From: Drosophila persimilis
Taxonomy: Eukaryota > Arthropoda > Insecta > Diptera > Drosophilidae
Direction: 5' to 3'
DNA: 64,000 nt
Assembly (NCBI RefSeq): GCF_003286085.1
Contig: NW_020825294.1
Span: 7,440,001-7,504,000, forward strand
Every line of letters starts with the position of its first letter. The first letter of the stretch is position 1. Both the position numbers and the translations under genes were made by a program. Of this stretch, positions 25,461 through 39,300 are shown in pieces. The notes below the pieces were generated by a model. The model ran no database searches. It saw only the letters and a program-made list of their open reading frames with translations, and was not told the origin of the DNA.

Positions 25461-28400
25461 CTAACAACCCCAATCTTCTCTATGCTTCTGGATGTTGTTT
25501 TTTGTCAGTAGCAAGAGCCTTCAAAAGTTGCCATGCACTGCCTGGGTTTATAATGAGTTCGTGGGTCTCTATGTGTGCTGGGGCCTTTCATCTCTGCACT
25601 TTCTTGTTCCTTTTTGGTGTCTTTGCTGCTTTCATGCAACATTTTTCCCCTACTTGACACAACCCCTTCCTTCCTCCTTCTCCCTTTCTGTCTTTAGATA
25701 TGTTCAGGTCTTTTTGTCATGTGCACATTCCGTGAAAAATATATCAACTTGCTGGGCACTGCTGACAGCTCCAAGACGGATTTAAAAAGGAACAAAATGA
25801 GCGAAAGAACTTTTTACATTCTCCGGCAACACAATACGTGGTGCACCTTGTGGCCATTTTTGTTGCATTTGCAACGTAGTTTTTGTTGAATGTTGCCTGT
25901 TTTCTGGAGCTGTTTCATTTCTTTGTAGTGCCGTCTGGTGCCTGGAGATATGTGGAGTTTTCCAGCTTATATTTACTCTGCGAATAAAGTCTGTTTTATC
26001 TTGGAGGTTGCGAATGCGCGGATTAATTGAAGTTTATGTTGGAGTTTTTCCTGGCCTTTTGGTGGAGAAATTCTTTTTAAATTTCATCCGCCTGTTGCAT
26101 ACTAATTGAAATGAAATTTCGTAAGTTTCTGTTTTCTTGGAAATTTCATGTATGTCTTTCCACGTGTTTTATTAATTTATTTGTAAGAAAAACTGTACAT
26201 TTTTCATATCGTCATTAACTTTCACTCATACATTTTTCCAGCCAAATTATTCCATGAATTCTACGTGTTTTTAAATATATTATAAAGTTTTTGTTGTTTT
26301 TTTTTACATTTTCCAATCAAATATTCAAATTTCTTGGCTAACTTTTTAGACGTCATTTATTAATTTTGCATGCATCAACATTTTTTTCGAAACATAGAAG
26401 ACTTACAAAATTGCAGGAGCAAAATTTCTACAAATTTATACTAAATAAAAACCATATTTTCTTGTTATTCTACAGACAATAAATAGTAAACGCTAAGGAG
26501 CGCAACAGCCCGGAAGTGAATTGTTATAAGTAAGAAGAAGGTTTCCTTGAGGGTTTTGCTATGGAGAGAGGTGGGGCTGGTGATTTTATTCAAGTTGAGG
26601 AACAATTTGTGGTCATAAAGTGTCTGCCTGAGGTTTTATTGCGGTTGTTAATTTGAATTAATTAGCGACAAATCTGTGGGAGAAGGGGATTGTGGAAGTC
26701 GAATGAGAACGGATGGGTGTTAGACTTTAGGCTGTGATAAATGGAAAGGTCTTCCAGAATTCTAAGATTTGAATAAATGTTACACGAAGAAGAGATACGA
26801 TGGAAAGGCGGAAACAACTTCGATTTCTTGCCCTTATTTTGTTTTGGCTTTGTCATATTTTTCCTATATATTCCATCGCTAGTTTGCATTTTCCTCTGGC
26901 TTATATTTCAGTTGCCGCTCTGGTACAATTACGCTAAAATTGTTCTGTGCTGGTGGCAATGAATTCATTTAATGTTTCCCTCAGGCACTTAAACAATTTA
27001 ACCAGCCCGCGTACACACTTAAAACAGAGGCGGTTACATGTTCTCCCTCGTTCCCCTCCAGCCAGCAGCCCACTGCACTTAAACTTTACACAAAACTGAG
27101 AAAAGCTAGAAAAAACAAGAAACTAAAGCTTGTTGCCGAAGACCGCTGCTGGAAATACACTTTACTGAGGGTAGAGCTGAATATAGAAAATAGTTTTCAA
27201 ATTAAAAAATATATCTTCTTCTTTGGAGAAAAAAAAGGCTTTTAAAATAGGCTACGAATTTAAGAGTACAACTTTTCCAAAATTCAAGTGAGATTCAAGA
27301 GAAGATTCCAAATCGTATATCTAAACATAGTTTAAATGAGTTGAAATAATTAGGGTAAACAGTAATGGTCTTAAGTTAGTATTCTAAATATTACTTTCAT
27401 ACGTTTATAGATGCAAATTTGGGTGGGACTCTATTAGAAATCTCCTGATGAAAAATTAAAATACATATACATGCTCATATGCCTTTAAGTTTACAAGTTC
27501 TCCTTTCTATCCATTATAAAACTTGTGCTCAAAATGACCCACATGTAGTGGTATCAAAACTCTTGGCGGCACCGAGTGCCAGTGAAAATGGAAAAATCCA
27601 AACACACAACACACACACAAAAGGCAGAGGAGGAGGCCAAAGAAAGTTTTCGACTTTTGCAAACATTACTTACCCGTTTCGCCGAGTGTTGTATTTTGCT
27701 GCATATGCTGCAAAGTGCTCGTACTCCCCACTGGATAACGCCTGGGTCGCTTTCATCGGTTGCATGTGCCTCGTGAACGCGCCGACAATGGCCGCCATCC
27801 GATCGAAGGCCGCCATATTGATGTGGCCTTTTTTAAAGCTGCACAAACAAAATAAAGAGGAGGGAGAAGGACCGAATTTATAAGTGGAAAGAAGGTTAGA
27901 ATGAAAGAGTGGAGAAAAGTGTGTTTTGTTCGATGATTAAAAGTCATGGTCCTTAAATGCGATGCAACATGGTGCAGAGCTCAAATGGCAAAGGGGTTAT
28001 GGGTGGAGGTGGCTTTTAAAGGGAAAGAGGATTGAGAGAGGCTTTTGGGGTACGGGTAGCTGTGCAACTAATCCAGCGACGGCCCCGTTTAATTATCGTA
28101 TTGAAAAGTCACTGTGAAACTCATTGCGGCATTGAAAATTGCTGAATGATGGGAAAAACTTTATTTCTGTTTTTGTGCGAGGTGTTCGTAAAGCTCAAGG
28201 GTATATGGTGTTCGTTTAGATGTTGGTCCCATAAAGTCTATGTCTCTGATATCACGGATATCTTTGAGCGAAGACTTATTTTTTGGCTTTGGGGCCAACA
28301 CTTTGGACAGGACCTTGATGAAGGCACAAAATCTTTAGGTTCATATCACTCACTTAATATTGTTTCCAGGTTAATCTTGTGCACGAGCTTGTTAAATTTG

Positions 28401-29836
28401 GAAAGGAAAAGAAGCTCGATCATGGAGAGAATGTCGATTAAATACAGGTTCATATCAAAGCCAACATATCATGGTTCAATGGCGGGCCCAAACGTTCTTC
28501 TGCCAGTGGTATCCTTGAGCAACGATTGCTCCGTCCGCATGTAGGATGTATCCCATCTTCATAACGTAATTTAATTAAAATGTTGGTATATCTTAGTCGA
28601 AATGCATTTCCAAGCTTTCTTCTTTCTGCGCACAGATTATAATTCAGTATAAATTGCCCATACTACTCTATGGCTGTATAATTACGTCATATGCACATAC
28701 ATAAATACATATATACTATTACTGGTTTGAATGTTTGTGAGAGCTGACTGGTGTGCATGTGTGCCTAATGAGGTCAATTGTGACCACTGTGCCCTGGTTG
28801 CCGATGCATACTTTATTGTTTGTTTCTGCTCGGCATCGTTTGGCCCAAAGGACTAATTCATATGGCGGGACTACGGGGGGAATACGAGTATGCGTTGTTT
28901 TAGTGGGCATTTACGTGGTTAAGGGCGTCCAGGACAGGAAAACTGCATTTTAATTTAGTTTTCAATAAAATTTCTCTTTTACAGAAAAGTAGCTAAATCG
29001 AGAAAAAATATAATAAAAATAAAACCAATAGAATATTTAATTGGAAACTTCAACTTTTACATTATTTTCTCCCAATAATTTCCGATCGAAAGCTTAAAAT
29101 AAAATATTTACCAAACAAAAAACAAATAGTCGAAGCATTATAATTTTAAGCAAATTAAAAACAGCATTTAGCTGGGATAAAACTTTTTTTTTTTTTTGCA
29201 TCACACACTTTAAAGTCATTTGACTACAAAAAAAATGTATATGTGTGCAAATTAATGCCAGAGATTCCACTCTTCAACGCGTCCATTAAATTATATAAAA
29301 ATAAATAATGGTTAAAAGCAAAAACCTATTTATAGTCCCTTTTTTACGAGTTGAGCTGCCATGGAAATGATTTTTATTCTCTTCGTTTGGCTCGTAATCA
29401 TTTATTTAGCCCCTCTGTAGTTAATTAAATTTAAAACAAACATAATAAAATATAAATATAAATGAGTGCATGAATATATATTTTCAAACGAAACCCGAAT
29501 GCGAAATCCAATTGCTTATAGAGCAATATATTAACCATAGAAACTTTGCCGAAGATATTAATTTGGTACTGGATTTGAAGCGGCTTCTGTGTTTTATAAC
29601 TACTGTTAAACTCTGACACCGTTGGTGACATTTTAATCACTCTTTTTATATAAAAGCCAATCGATTAAATGGGATTAGCTATATTAGATTTTTGCATTGG
29701 TGTTATATTTTTTAAGCTTATACGATTACGTTCCCTTGTTTATTTCTCTTCGGTAGAAAAGGCATCGTATAGCATCAGGATGAGTAATGATGTAATATCA
29801 ATCAAATTGGGAGGGTTCCAGGCAAATTCAACTTAC
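25461..29836. other. spacer, non-coding, with one GCCAT cluster
   Basis: No supportable gene over 4.4 kb. Frames such as 27479-27883 plus and 28146-28544 plus lack domains and codon character. The GC-richer patch at 27.7-27.85 kb is noted separately. Confidence 0.45.
27788..27816 (+). promoter_or_regulatory. cluster of three GCCAT cores (possible PHO-type sites)
   Basis: ATGGC at 27788-27792 (reverse strand GCCAT), GCCAT at 27794-27798 and GCCAT at 27812-27816, all within 29 bp and each in a GGCCGCCAT-like context. GCCAT is the core bound by the Drosophila Polycomb-recruiting protein Pho. Three cores in a local GC-rich patch is suggestive only; I see no strong GAGAG cluster beside it. Confidence 0.25.
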
Positions 29837-30108
29837 CGCTGCAAACAGTTCTCCCTTTCGCCCAATGCCAATTTAACCATATCCGCAAACACAGGAATAA
29901 CAACCCAATCATTGGGTTTGCCCAGTGCCGCTCCCGTTAATGGTGTGGCATGGAATGATGTTGGTGGCTGCTCCGCATTGCTGTTGCCAGCCACAGGCAC
30001 TGTCGCTGTTTCCGGTGCCGACTTTGCATTCATACCGGAAGTGCCTGCTATGTCAACTGCTCGCCCACTCGTACTCGCACTTGTCGACGGTCTCTCATCT
30101 AAGTCCAT
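29837..30108 (-). CDS. candidate 5' coding exon, unrecognised gene
   Basis: It starts at a true ATG (30106-30108). The minus-strand frame runs 90 full codons and reaches a consensus donor, CAGCG|gtaagt (donor bases 29831-29836), before any stop, leaving a split codon in phase 2. The first half is Ser/Thr/Ala-rich and disordered-looking; the end is ordered-looking, with GKPNDWVVIPVFADMVKLAL followed by GERENC. Codon choice reads as coding rather than random. I could not find a matching acceptor-bounded second exon nearby, so either the intron is long or this is an orphan or decayed exon. A 166-codon frame on the opposite strand (29669-30169) is probably its shadow. Confidence 0.4.
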
Positions 30109-33100
30109 TGATGTGGTAGGTTCTCCTCCAGATCAGATGACTTGTACTTGGCCTGCTTATCAGTCTTGAGACTTTGTGGTTGACCCTGTTCATTTAAGAC
30201 GATTGCCTGTTTCTGCCACAAATGACCATGTCCCTCGGAATGTCGCTGCCTGCAATCCAATTGTTGGCACGTCACTTGCAATTTGCCCCACTGTAATCAA
30301 ATCGAAATCCATAAAGGAACAAGCTGTAATCTTGATAGGTAATAGCTGTAATCTCCCCTGACTTTCCCACCATTTTATTTGCTTTGTATTTGTTTGTTTA
30401 CTCCGTCTTTTCTGGTGTACGTTGGTGTGTGTTGTACAAGTTAATGGTTGTTCTTTTTGTGTGAGAAAAGATTTTGATCGAATTTTATGTGCGACATTTG
30501 GTCTCTCGCTGATAACATATCAATTAGGATTTCTAAAGCCATCATGGGCCTTATGCAAGGGAACCTTTCCGTGAACCAAAGGCATCCCTTTGGAGTTAAG
30601 AAGCAAATTTGTTTTATTTTCTGCAGCATACTTACAAATTTCCCTTGTGGGCAACCACCTTTGTTTGTGGCGGCAGTCAGCAACACTCATAAACATTTCA
30701 GCAGCCACTATAGAAATGTATATTTAGATATACATACATCTCTCTCTGGAACACAATGTGCACGGCACAAACTATCCACAGCTATCATTTTGCATAGTTC
30801 TGTAAATTTATGCAATTCCCTTGAATTTTTTTCCGCTGCGCATTGTCCGGGGCAGTGCACAGGGCGTTGTACAATTTATGACCAACGAAATGCAACAACA
30901 ATGAGGACTATAAATAAAAGTCGGGAAAGTTTTTCGAAAACCTGAAGAACATTTAAAGTATTCAAGGTAGGTGTGATAAAAATTTTTAAAGCTAATGATG
31001 GAATTCGGTTTGGAAAGACACTTCGCCCTGCTGCCATCTTCCAGCTAATCCAATATAATCGCCACAAAAGTTACTAAGCGTAAAACAGTCCGTGCCAAAT
31101 CCAATAATACCAGTGCCGTAACAAATATGAAACTGAAAGCCAAAAGCTTCGAAACATCAAAAAGAGCCATTAAGTATTTTTTAACTTCATTTTTTTTCGT
31201 CCACATTTTTAAATGGTAAAATGAAGGCAGTGCCTGGCGCGAAAATGTGCCGGCAACAAAGGTAAAAAGTGCGAGAAAAAAGTGTAGGGAAAAAGCGTGG
31301 AATCCATTTAATAATTAAAAAGTTTTTTAATGAAAACTAGCTTCATTTGCCGCTGAATGCACGGCAACACGCTGCGTTCTTTTGAAGGAGGGCTGGAAAG
31401 ATGGCAGCCAGGCAAAAGGTGCGGGCGATGTGCCAAATAAGTGAGTAAATATACTACATAAAACTGATGAAATTGGGCCAACTGCAGCGAAACTGTGGTT
31501 GTTTGGGCGTGGTCATCCCCCTTTTCGTCCACCACTCTTCCTTTTTTCGAGAGGTAAACCTTTGTTTAAACAAAAGTAGGGAGAAGGCCATAGAACTTTC
31601 GTTTTTATGCCAACATGGAACAGAAAATGTTGCAGAGATAGAGGCCACACTGAATGGCTAATTCAAACTTTTTTAAATTTAATAAAGAACTCCCAAGTGA
31701 ACCTAACTTTAAGAGCCTTAAACAAAGCCTCAACTTTAATTTCATTCCGAAAAAATACCATTTAGGCAGAGTATATCCATTAAATTTTTCAATATTTGAT
31801 TAGAAACCGAAGTACCAAAACGCGAAAATGGCACTAAAATGCATTAGGCATCATAAATATCTGCTGACACGAAAAAATATCCTAGGCATCGGGTCCAGCG
31901 TCGAGGCAAAAAGATTTCCCACAAACTCACATACACACAGACACACATACATGTGAGAAGACTAAGAGAAAATGATGGCGCAAAAAGGAAAAGCAAAGTT
32001 TCTTAAGGCAAAGGACTCTTTTGGCCTGCATTGGATGAGGTGGGTGTGGCAGAATCTTTATGGTTATGTCCTTGCTAAGGAAAGCATGATTTGGGGTGGA
32101 TGTTTGTAGTCCATAGAAGGAGTATTCCATGATTCTGCTATCAGAAGTACAGTAGGTCAACAGATTCATCCGAAAGGAATGCAAGGGTATTTACATGTTC
32201 CACCAGTACAAGCAAACCTTTGATTCTTTATGCATCTAAAATGGCGTCAAGCACTGCTGTCTAACTTTTTACAAAATGCAATGACACTGCATATAGGGAC
32301 ACAGACCCACGCACAAAAGTAGATGCACATGGCATAAGATGCAGTATCGTTATTTCTGGCTTTTGCCATGTCTTCTTTGAGAAAATTATAATACCACGAA
32401 TATGTACAATGTACATAGATTCCATTACGATAACTTCAGCTGAGTTTCGGTCTTATAATTTTGAGTTGATGGAATGCTAACTTTAAATCATTTATTGAAA
32501 TGCATTCTTGCCGCTCTATGGAAATGTAATTTGAATTAATGTTTTGCTCATCTGATTTTCCATTTGCCTTGGGGACGAATATTACCCAGAAATCTCAGTG
32601 CTGTGCTTCAACTCCAATTAAAGTTTCACAACGCCATTTTCTAGCGAAATTATGAACGAACCGATTTGCCACGTTATTTGCCTATAAAATTGTAGTCTAT
32701 TTTAATTTCTAGCATTTATTCCCCAAAATAATGTTGGCGCACGTTCCTCTGATTGTTGTTCCTCGACGTCGTTGGGTTTTGTCTCGGTTTGGAACTCAGC
32801 GAACTAAATTCTTGCTTTCGCCTTGGTGTGGATTTAATTGGACCTCTGCGCTTGGAAAGTTAAAACTCACCGTGATTTTCAGTCTCGCTATCGCGGGTGA
32901 TTCCAGAATGGCTGTGGCGGTACTCCACTACGCCACGCCACTCCACCGCTCAACAGTGGAACTTCGGTCCTCGATGGCTCCACACTGGCATGGTGACAGT
33001 CCAGGCACAGCGAAGGGATTCGAAATGAACGATTTATTTGATTACGGAAGTTAGTTAGACGTTGCCAATGGTTGGGATGGGATGGTTAGAAGGAGAGATG

Positions 33101-34799
33101 GATGCATGGACCCACGTGACTTGGCTGAAATTTTAACGAGGCGCCAGCACGGCCAACTGGCAAACCGTCAATGAAATAGTTACGAACGGTATAAATTATA
33201 AGCCATCTTGCTGGCTGCCCGTCCGACTGCCTGCCTGGCTCGCTTCCCGCCTCCTGATTTCCCATGCAAAGTCATATGAGGACGCGGACCTGGACACGTA
33301 GTGCTCTGCATATTTAGCATGCATGGGAACTTTCATTCAATCCACAGGGTCTAAGGACTCATGCGCTACGTTTAACTTGAGCAACGTGCCCGGTCTGACC
33401 CGCCGGTTCGGGCCAGCAATGGACTGGAGCGGATTGGTGAGAGTCCTATACCTAAGTCGGACCAGGAAGATACTATAGCAGATTTTCATAAAGATCTGGA
33501 TTGCATATATTTTTTTGCGGCCAAAAGTCCTACACTCTGAAGGTTGCATACATTGTCAGTGGGAGGTTACAAGTACAGTAAACAAAATTCAACAACAAAA
33601 ATCGAGTGAAGCGGAGTGGAGTGGGTGGAGTGGGCGAGGTCCTACGAGTGGGAACATTGTTAATTAAGCTGCTTGTCGTCGTTTTAATTGCATGTCCTTG
33701 TAAGTGAGTATAAATATGAGTGTTGGGGTGTTTGACGAAGTGTTTATGAGTGTTCTCCACATAATTTATACAAAAGTGTAGATTGTTCATATGGTAAATG
33801 TGGACTTATGAAAATGGAAAATTAACAACTCATTTAAGTTCAAGAATTTTGTATGGCACAAACTGTGCCATAAACACGCAGAGAAAAAGAATACCAATCT
33901 CTCAATTTAGCTCGCACATGCTATGAGGAAAACAAAAAGCATGGAGAGAACGAGAGTTCCACGACCTTTACTTCGTTTATCTGCTTACCACCTAAAGAAT
34001 CTTTTCCGCTACTGTTTTTCATTCCGCTTCATGTGTCTCTCTCTCTCCCTCATCTCACACCAACACGAGCCGTTACATCTTTCGTCGGAGAAAGAGATAG
34101 AATTTAGTTGCTCTAACTCTTATAATCTTATAATTTTTTCAAAAAAGGCAGACAGATCGACTCCGCTATTGTTGCTGATGCCCCAAATAAGTGCCATCAA
34201 TGGTTTGCATAATCCCGATATACGAACTCCTCAACATTTTGTTAGGACCGAAACCGCACTCTTAAAGGGAAATCTCAGAGATACACTCAACCCGAGATGC
34301 ATGATGGTCGTCAGCTGGGACCCGAAGGGAACTGGGAGCTGAATGGCCCTGGAGCTGTCTCTGGAGCTTAAGCAGAGGATTTGATAGTATAAAAAACAAT
34401 ATTAAATTTTCTTTTTCTTTTATTAAATTATAATTATCTCTGGTAACAAATGTGGACGTCATCCGAGTCGACAACGAGTCGAGCGGTCTAAGAGCATGTT
34501 TATGTTGATGTGGATGTATGGCGTCTATACTATATGTGTGTGTGTGTGGAAAGAGTGCCTCGTGGTGATCGTGGTGCTCGTGCTCCTCGTTTTTCTCCTG
34601 CTGGTTGCGGATCCATCACATCCGGTGATCAGGTGCTCGCCCTGAGGCTGGAAGCCAAATTCCTGCAAACAAATAAAAGAAAAATAAAACTCTACACAGC
34701 ATAATAAAAATGAGAGGGAATAATACGTGTAGTTGAGTGAATCAACAATAAGTATGATACCCTGAAATTAGTACTGAATATTAAACTATAGTTAGGCCT
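30109..34799. other. spacer, non-coding
   Basis: No supportable gene. The region 30109-30281 directly upstream of the candidate exon has a short open minus-strand frame and could be its 5' UTR. The (CT)n run at about 34040-34053 is GAGA-like. A short (GT)n run lies near 34538-34549. Otherwise I see nothing specific. Confidence 0.45.
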
Positions 34800-35690
34800 T
34801 CATTTACTCAGCAACGGTCGATGTTTTGTACGGCCCTTCTCCTCCTCCGACCATTCCTACGACCTTCGTATCGGCCATGGTTATTAGCTATGACTACTTT
34901 ATATAGCCCAAGTACGTTCCCTTTTATAGCTACTACATCATTGACCTTAAACTTATTTTCTTCCTTTTTTTGGAGCCAAAAACTCTCTTGTTCTCAGCTT
35001 GTATATTCTGAATATTCTCTCTTGCCTCTCAAGTTAATTCTTTCATCATCTGAAATAACACATTTCTGAAGGAATTCCTTGAGCTACATAGCACCTGAAA
35101 TACGCAGTGAGCAGTTTAAATGGCTTACAACAGCATCCTGGACTTTCATAACTAATTTAAGACAACATTGCGACAACTATCTTATGCATACTTTCGACTA
35201 GTCCATTTCCCCTAGGTACGCCTTAAACAGATGCGATGTGAAAGCAGCTCCGCCATCGGAAAAGTCGCTCATAACAACTGACAACTTCTTCAACTCTTGT
35301 GCTTTGAAAAGGCATCTACAATCACGAAAATGTGAGTATAACGTTTTTGGTCAACCCCATCGGGTTACCATGATCAACATAGATTGTAACCAGCGGATCA
35401 TCGCGTTTATCGATTGGTGTAAGAAAACCATTTATAAGGGTGCACTCTACAACTTTGTCCCTGAGCTTGGGAATATAGTATGACTTCTCAGTTAAGTCCC
35501 AAGAAAAGTGACCTGCCACAAATTATCACCGTAATTTCGCAGAAGCTTGCTCCAAATCCGAATTTTGAAGCATCAGCATGAATCTCCGTTTCAAGCGAAG
35601 ATCATACATTTTTAGAACTGGTCCACAAATCTTCTTTTATATGCTGAAATATCTATTTAGGGAAAACTCGTGATTGCCCTGTCGTTTATT
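34800..35690 (-). mobile_element. decayed gypsy-type LTR retrotransposon pol (RNase H to integrase)
   Basis: Reading the minus strand from 35690 downward gives, in domain order but in shifted frames: an RNase H-type motif TEIHADASKFGFGA (about 35570-35630); an integrase zinc-binding end YYIPKLRDKVVEC with PIDKRDDPL (about 35420-35490); VDAFSK and SDFSDGGAAFTSHLF of the integrase core (about 35230-35340); and the integrase C-terminal region with KFKVNDVVAIKGN and YKVVIANNHGRYEG (about 34830-34950). The second motif corresponds to the usual D-x-G-x-x-F segment of retroviral-type integrases. Frameshifts and stops make it non-functional. I found no LTRs. It lies in the single-copy spacer. Confidence 0.8.
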
Positions 35691-35936
35691 TGTGAAAATA
35701 TTTAATTGAATTATGATTTGAAACCCTTGAAATGTGTGTTCTTGCCTGGATGTTTTCCGGTAAATAAATTGTTTCAAAAACTAAAAATAAATATTTAAAA
35801 ACAAACAAAATCGATTTGATGAACATCCACAATGGCTTTCGAGTTGCTCTTGGGGTGCAGGAGCTTTCCGGAAAACCATTGAATGTCATGAATGAAAAAT
35901 GATTGGGAATTCGGAATCCACTGTAGTAAACACTCA

Positions 35937-36306
35937 CCTCGATTTGCTGAAACCATATTTTCAAGTCTTATGCACTCAACTTCTCCGCGCTGTGTCGCCG
36001 CCTGTAGCGTATTCCCAGGCCCCCGGGGCCAGCGGCAAGGAAAGCTGTCTCCGCTGTCAGATTGCCGGCATCCAGAGAGAAAATGCCACCATTTGCCGCC
36101 TCGAGAGATGCAACCGGCTCGTTCTCCAGGCAGCAGTCGTCGCGGTCGGAGTTTCTGCTGCTGCTGGAGTGGCGGCAGCATCGAGGCCGATGATGGCGAC
36201 ATTTGTCGTTGTGTGGGTTGGCTGCTTCGGGGGTGGTGTGTCCTTTGGACGGCCTCCTGTTCCTGCTTAATGCACGTTGGTGACAGTGGGGCTGATTTTC
36301 CTCCAA
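35937..36306 (-). CDS. GC-rich coding-like segment, candidate exon
   Basis: A 370 bp GC-rich patch in AT-rich surroundings, open in two minus-strand frames and also on the plus strand. On the minus strand it ends at a strong donor, CGAG|gtgagt, at about 35931-35937. One frame reaches that donor and includes SPTCIKQEQEAVQRTHHPR and a LQQQQ run. A second, with more natural codon choice, contains EPVASLEAANGGIFSLDAGN and stops at LSA before the donor. I cannot decide the frame, so this could be a coding exon, a 5' UTR exon or a promoter-type GC patch. No family recognised. Confidence 0.3.
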
Positions 36307-39300
36307 TCAAAGGTCAATTTCGTGTAGGATTAGACGTTCGACTGGCGCGCACTGACCCTCGTATGGCACTCGTATTCCATTTTAATCCTTTTGGATAGGC
36401 CTAGCTATACCAGCCTGATTAGTTCTTGGGCTTTCCTCTCTTCCTGCAACAAAAAAAGGAAATCAAAAAATGGATTCGCAACCGCAACACATTACTCATA
36501 CGCCGTGTGGCTCTCGCACAACTGCTAAAATCAATGGTGTCTTCCTACAACTGCGTCCAATGTCAGTGTATCTAAGTTTGTGGGGATGTGGTGGTTATGG
36601 CTACGGCAATTATCCCTTTGGGTCCACTTGCTACTCATCAGCCCATAGTCATGTGCGCATCATCAATAAGGGCGTAACCGAAAAGCCATGATGGGCAGGA
36701 AGGGGACGGTTGCCTATTGCTTGGGTCGATGGCAATCATTAAATCACTACAGTTGCGTTAAGACCAAACCAGCAACCGAAATCAGAATTGATTTATAGAC
36801 GCGTTAAGACCGGAAAACCCAAAAAACAATCATCAATGATGTATAGATTGGTTCAGGGTCATCCTTGAATAATCATTTTTGGCCTGGATTTCTTCTTGCC
36901 CAGAGTAAAAAGGGCGACTATTTATATTTTGCTTTTGTGGCTATTAAAGATGAACTCTGAACTTAATCCAGAGAAAGTGTACAAATATGTAATCTTTCTG
37001 GTCTCTTTGTTTATGCACATTGATTTATGTTGGTTTTCCGTTTTGGGGTCGGAAACACTCAATTATTTTGATATTTATTAAAACAAATTAGATAACTATT
37101 GAAAGACTTTAGAGCGTTATGGCTTTTTTTTTAAATCTTAAAATCAAAATTGAGCCCGCGGGCTACTACCAATTAACAATTAACAATTGTATTCTTCCCA
37201 AACCCAAACCTTCCCTTTAAACCTTATACCAGACAGAAACGAATTCAAAGTCGACATTGAAAATACGGATATCAACAGGCTGTGCATTAAATAATAAATA
37301 TATGCAGACACATAAATCGAATAAGGCAGGGTCTGAAGTACGGACGTGGGTTCTGCTTAAAAGGAAGTTCCGGAGTGGCAGCAATTAATGGCAATGCCAG
37401 AAGCAGAAATCGTTCGAAAATCAATGTTATTTACATAAGTCATGCATAATAAATCATTTCTGTGTGCAATCTCCATTTTAATGTGGCCAAATCCAGTGAC
37501 AACAGAGAAGAGATTACAGGCTTAGCGGTTTAGCAAATACGAGAGTATCCTCTCGGCTGTCCGTCTATATGATTTAACGTAGTCGATTGGCAAGTAGTTA
37601 AGTGAAGTTATGAATGAGCTGTGAATAGAAATCTCCGGTGGTTGGACCAATAATACTTTAAACAAATTTTTAGGGGAAAACTATAGCTAGCTGAACAAAC
37701 ATATTGGACAAGCCACATTTACATTCGAAATTTCACATATGGTAATGTGTATGTTACAAGGAACCCCCAAAACAACATAATCCAGTCAACAACAGTTGTA
37801 AAATTACAATTATGGAAAAAAATAAATGCCCTAACAAGAGTTGGTACAAAAATATGGCTCATGGTGCTTTCATTTGCATTACATTTGAATTTTTATGGGA
37901 TCTTTGCAGCTAAATAATAAAATCTGACCACCATTTTATATTGCTACTATAGGAAAGACATTCTTAAATTTGTCTATAAACAGATCTGTGGATTGAAGCA
38001 ACAGAAGTTATAGGATATAAAATCTTTTCCCATTTTTTTTATATACGTGTGGTACATCTGTATGGCTTCTGGTTTATCTATGTGTGCCGTGCTATGTGTT
38101 TGTTTGTGTGAGACCGGTTCTTGGCTTATCTGCATGCATACATACAAATACACATTTTGTGTTGCCTACATTTTGGGGCAGCCGTACATTACGAGTACCA
38201 TGCTCATGTGAGCGCAACAAAGGCGGAACACACCCAAAACTCATGGTATATAGACTCGTATTCGGCAACAACTTGTACACAGTTAACTACAAGTTATGCC
38301 TGCCACGCCCACTTCTTTCCCGACAGCCCCACATTGTTGGGTATCCAAGGCTATAGACAAAGAAGAAAAAGAAATACATCTTTCTTCCTTATTCTTTTTT
38401 TTGGCAGAGAGCTTATTATAATTCCAATCATGTCGACAGACTGCAGGATCAAATCCATACGGAAGGCTGGCCAATGAAATATTTTCAATTTTAATATTGA
38501 CAACGCAAGTTTTTCTTTTTTATGAGTACATATATATTGAGTGCCTCAGGAGAAGGGTGGGACATAGTAGATGCAGAGGCAGGAAAAGTGCCTTAGTAGA
38601 AGTGAAAGATATGGTAGACAGAGAGGCAGGGAAACATCCATCAGGCTGACACATTTTATTCCGTTTGAATGCCCTTTTTATGCTCAAGAGCAAAAAATAA
38701 ATGGAATATTTTTACATCACAAAAAAAATTCAATCGACTATATTGAAAACTGTAAAGATATTCGAAAAAGGTCGAGGCTGTGTCTGAGATTTGAATGCCA
38801 AAGTACGCATATTGTAAACAAATATTAAATGGAGTACAATTTAAAGGAAAATGGAATGTTCAACCAACAGCAGGGCTACTTGTTCTTATTTTCCTGAATT
38901 TGTCCTTCGTTAACTCTGTGGTATGACCGTAGCTGATTGTTGCAATTATTGGTCCTTTCATAGTTATCCTTCCTTGACCGGGCATATCGTCCCCTCCCCC
39001 ATTCTCAAGCTCCAATATTCATAATATAATTTGAGTAGAATCTGCTGATGGCAGCCTGCTGTTTTTGTTAGTCCACCATAAAAGGATTCATTTGAAATGT
39101 GATTGTGTGAGTGGAATTTTAACCACAGTGCACTGTTAATAATTATTTTTAATAATCCAAAATATTTTCTGCTTGATTGTGAAACTCTCGAGTGCTTTCA
39201 TATTTTAAGACCAATCTGAACTTTGGCTACATTCCAAACAAGTCCCGTTGACAGTGGGTTGGGTACAGGCAGCAGCTGCAGCAAGTGTCCTCAAATATAT

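Noticed and set aside
27479-27883. 134-codon plus-strand frame
   Set aside because: No domain and low-complexity segments; the overlapping frame 27576-27776 is equally open.
29669-30169. 166-codon plus-strand open frame
   Set aside because: It overlaps the better minus-strand exon candidate, which has an ATG and a splice donor; the plus frame looks like its shadow.
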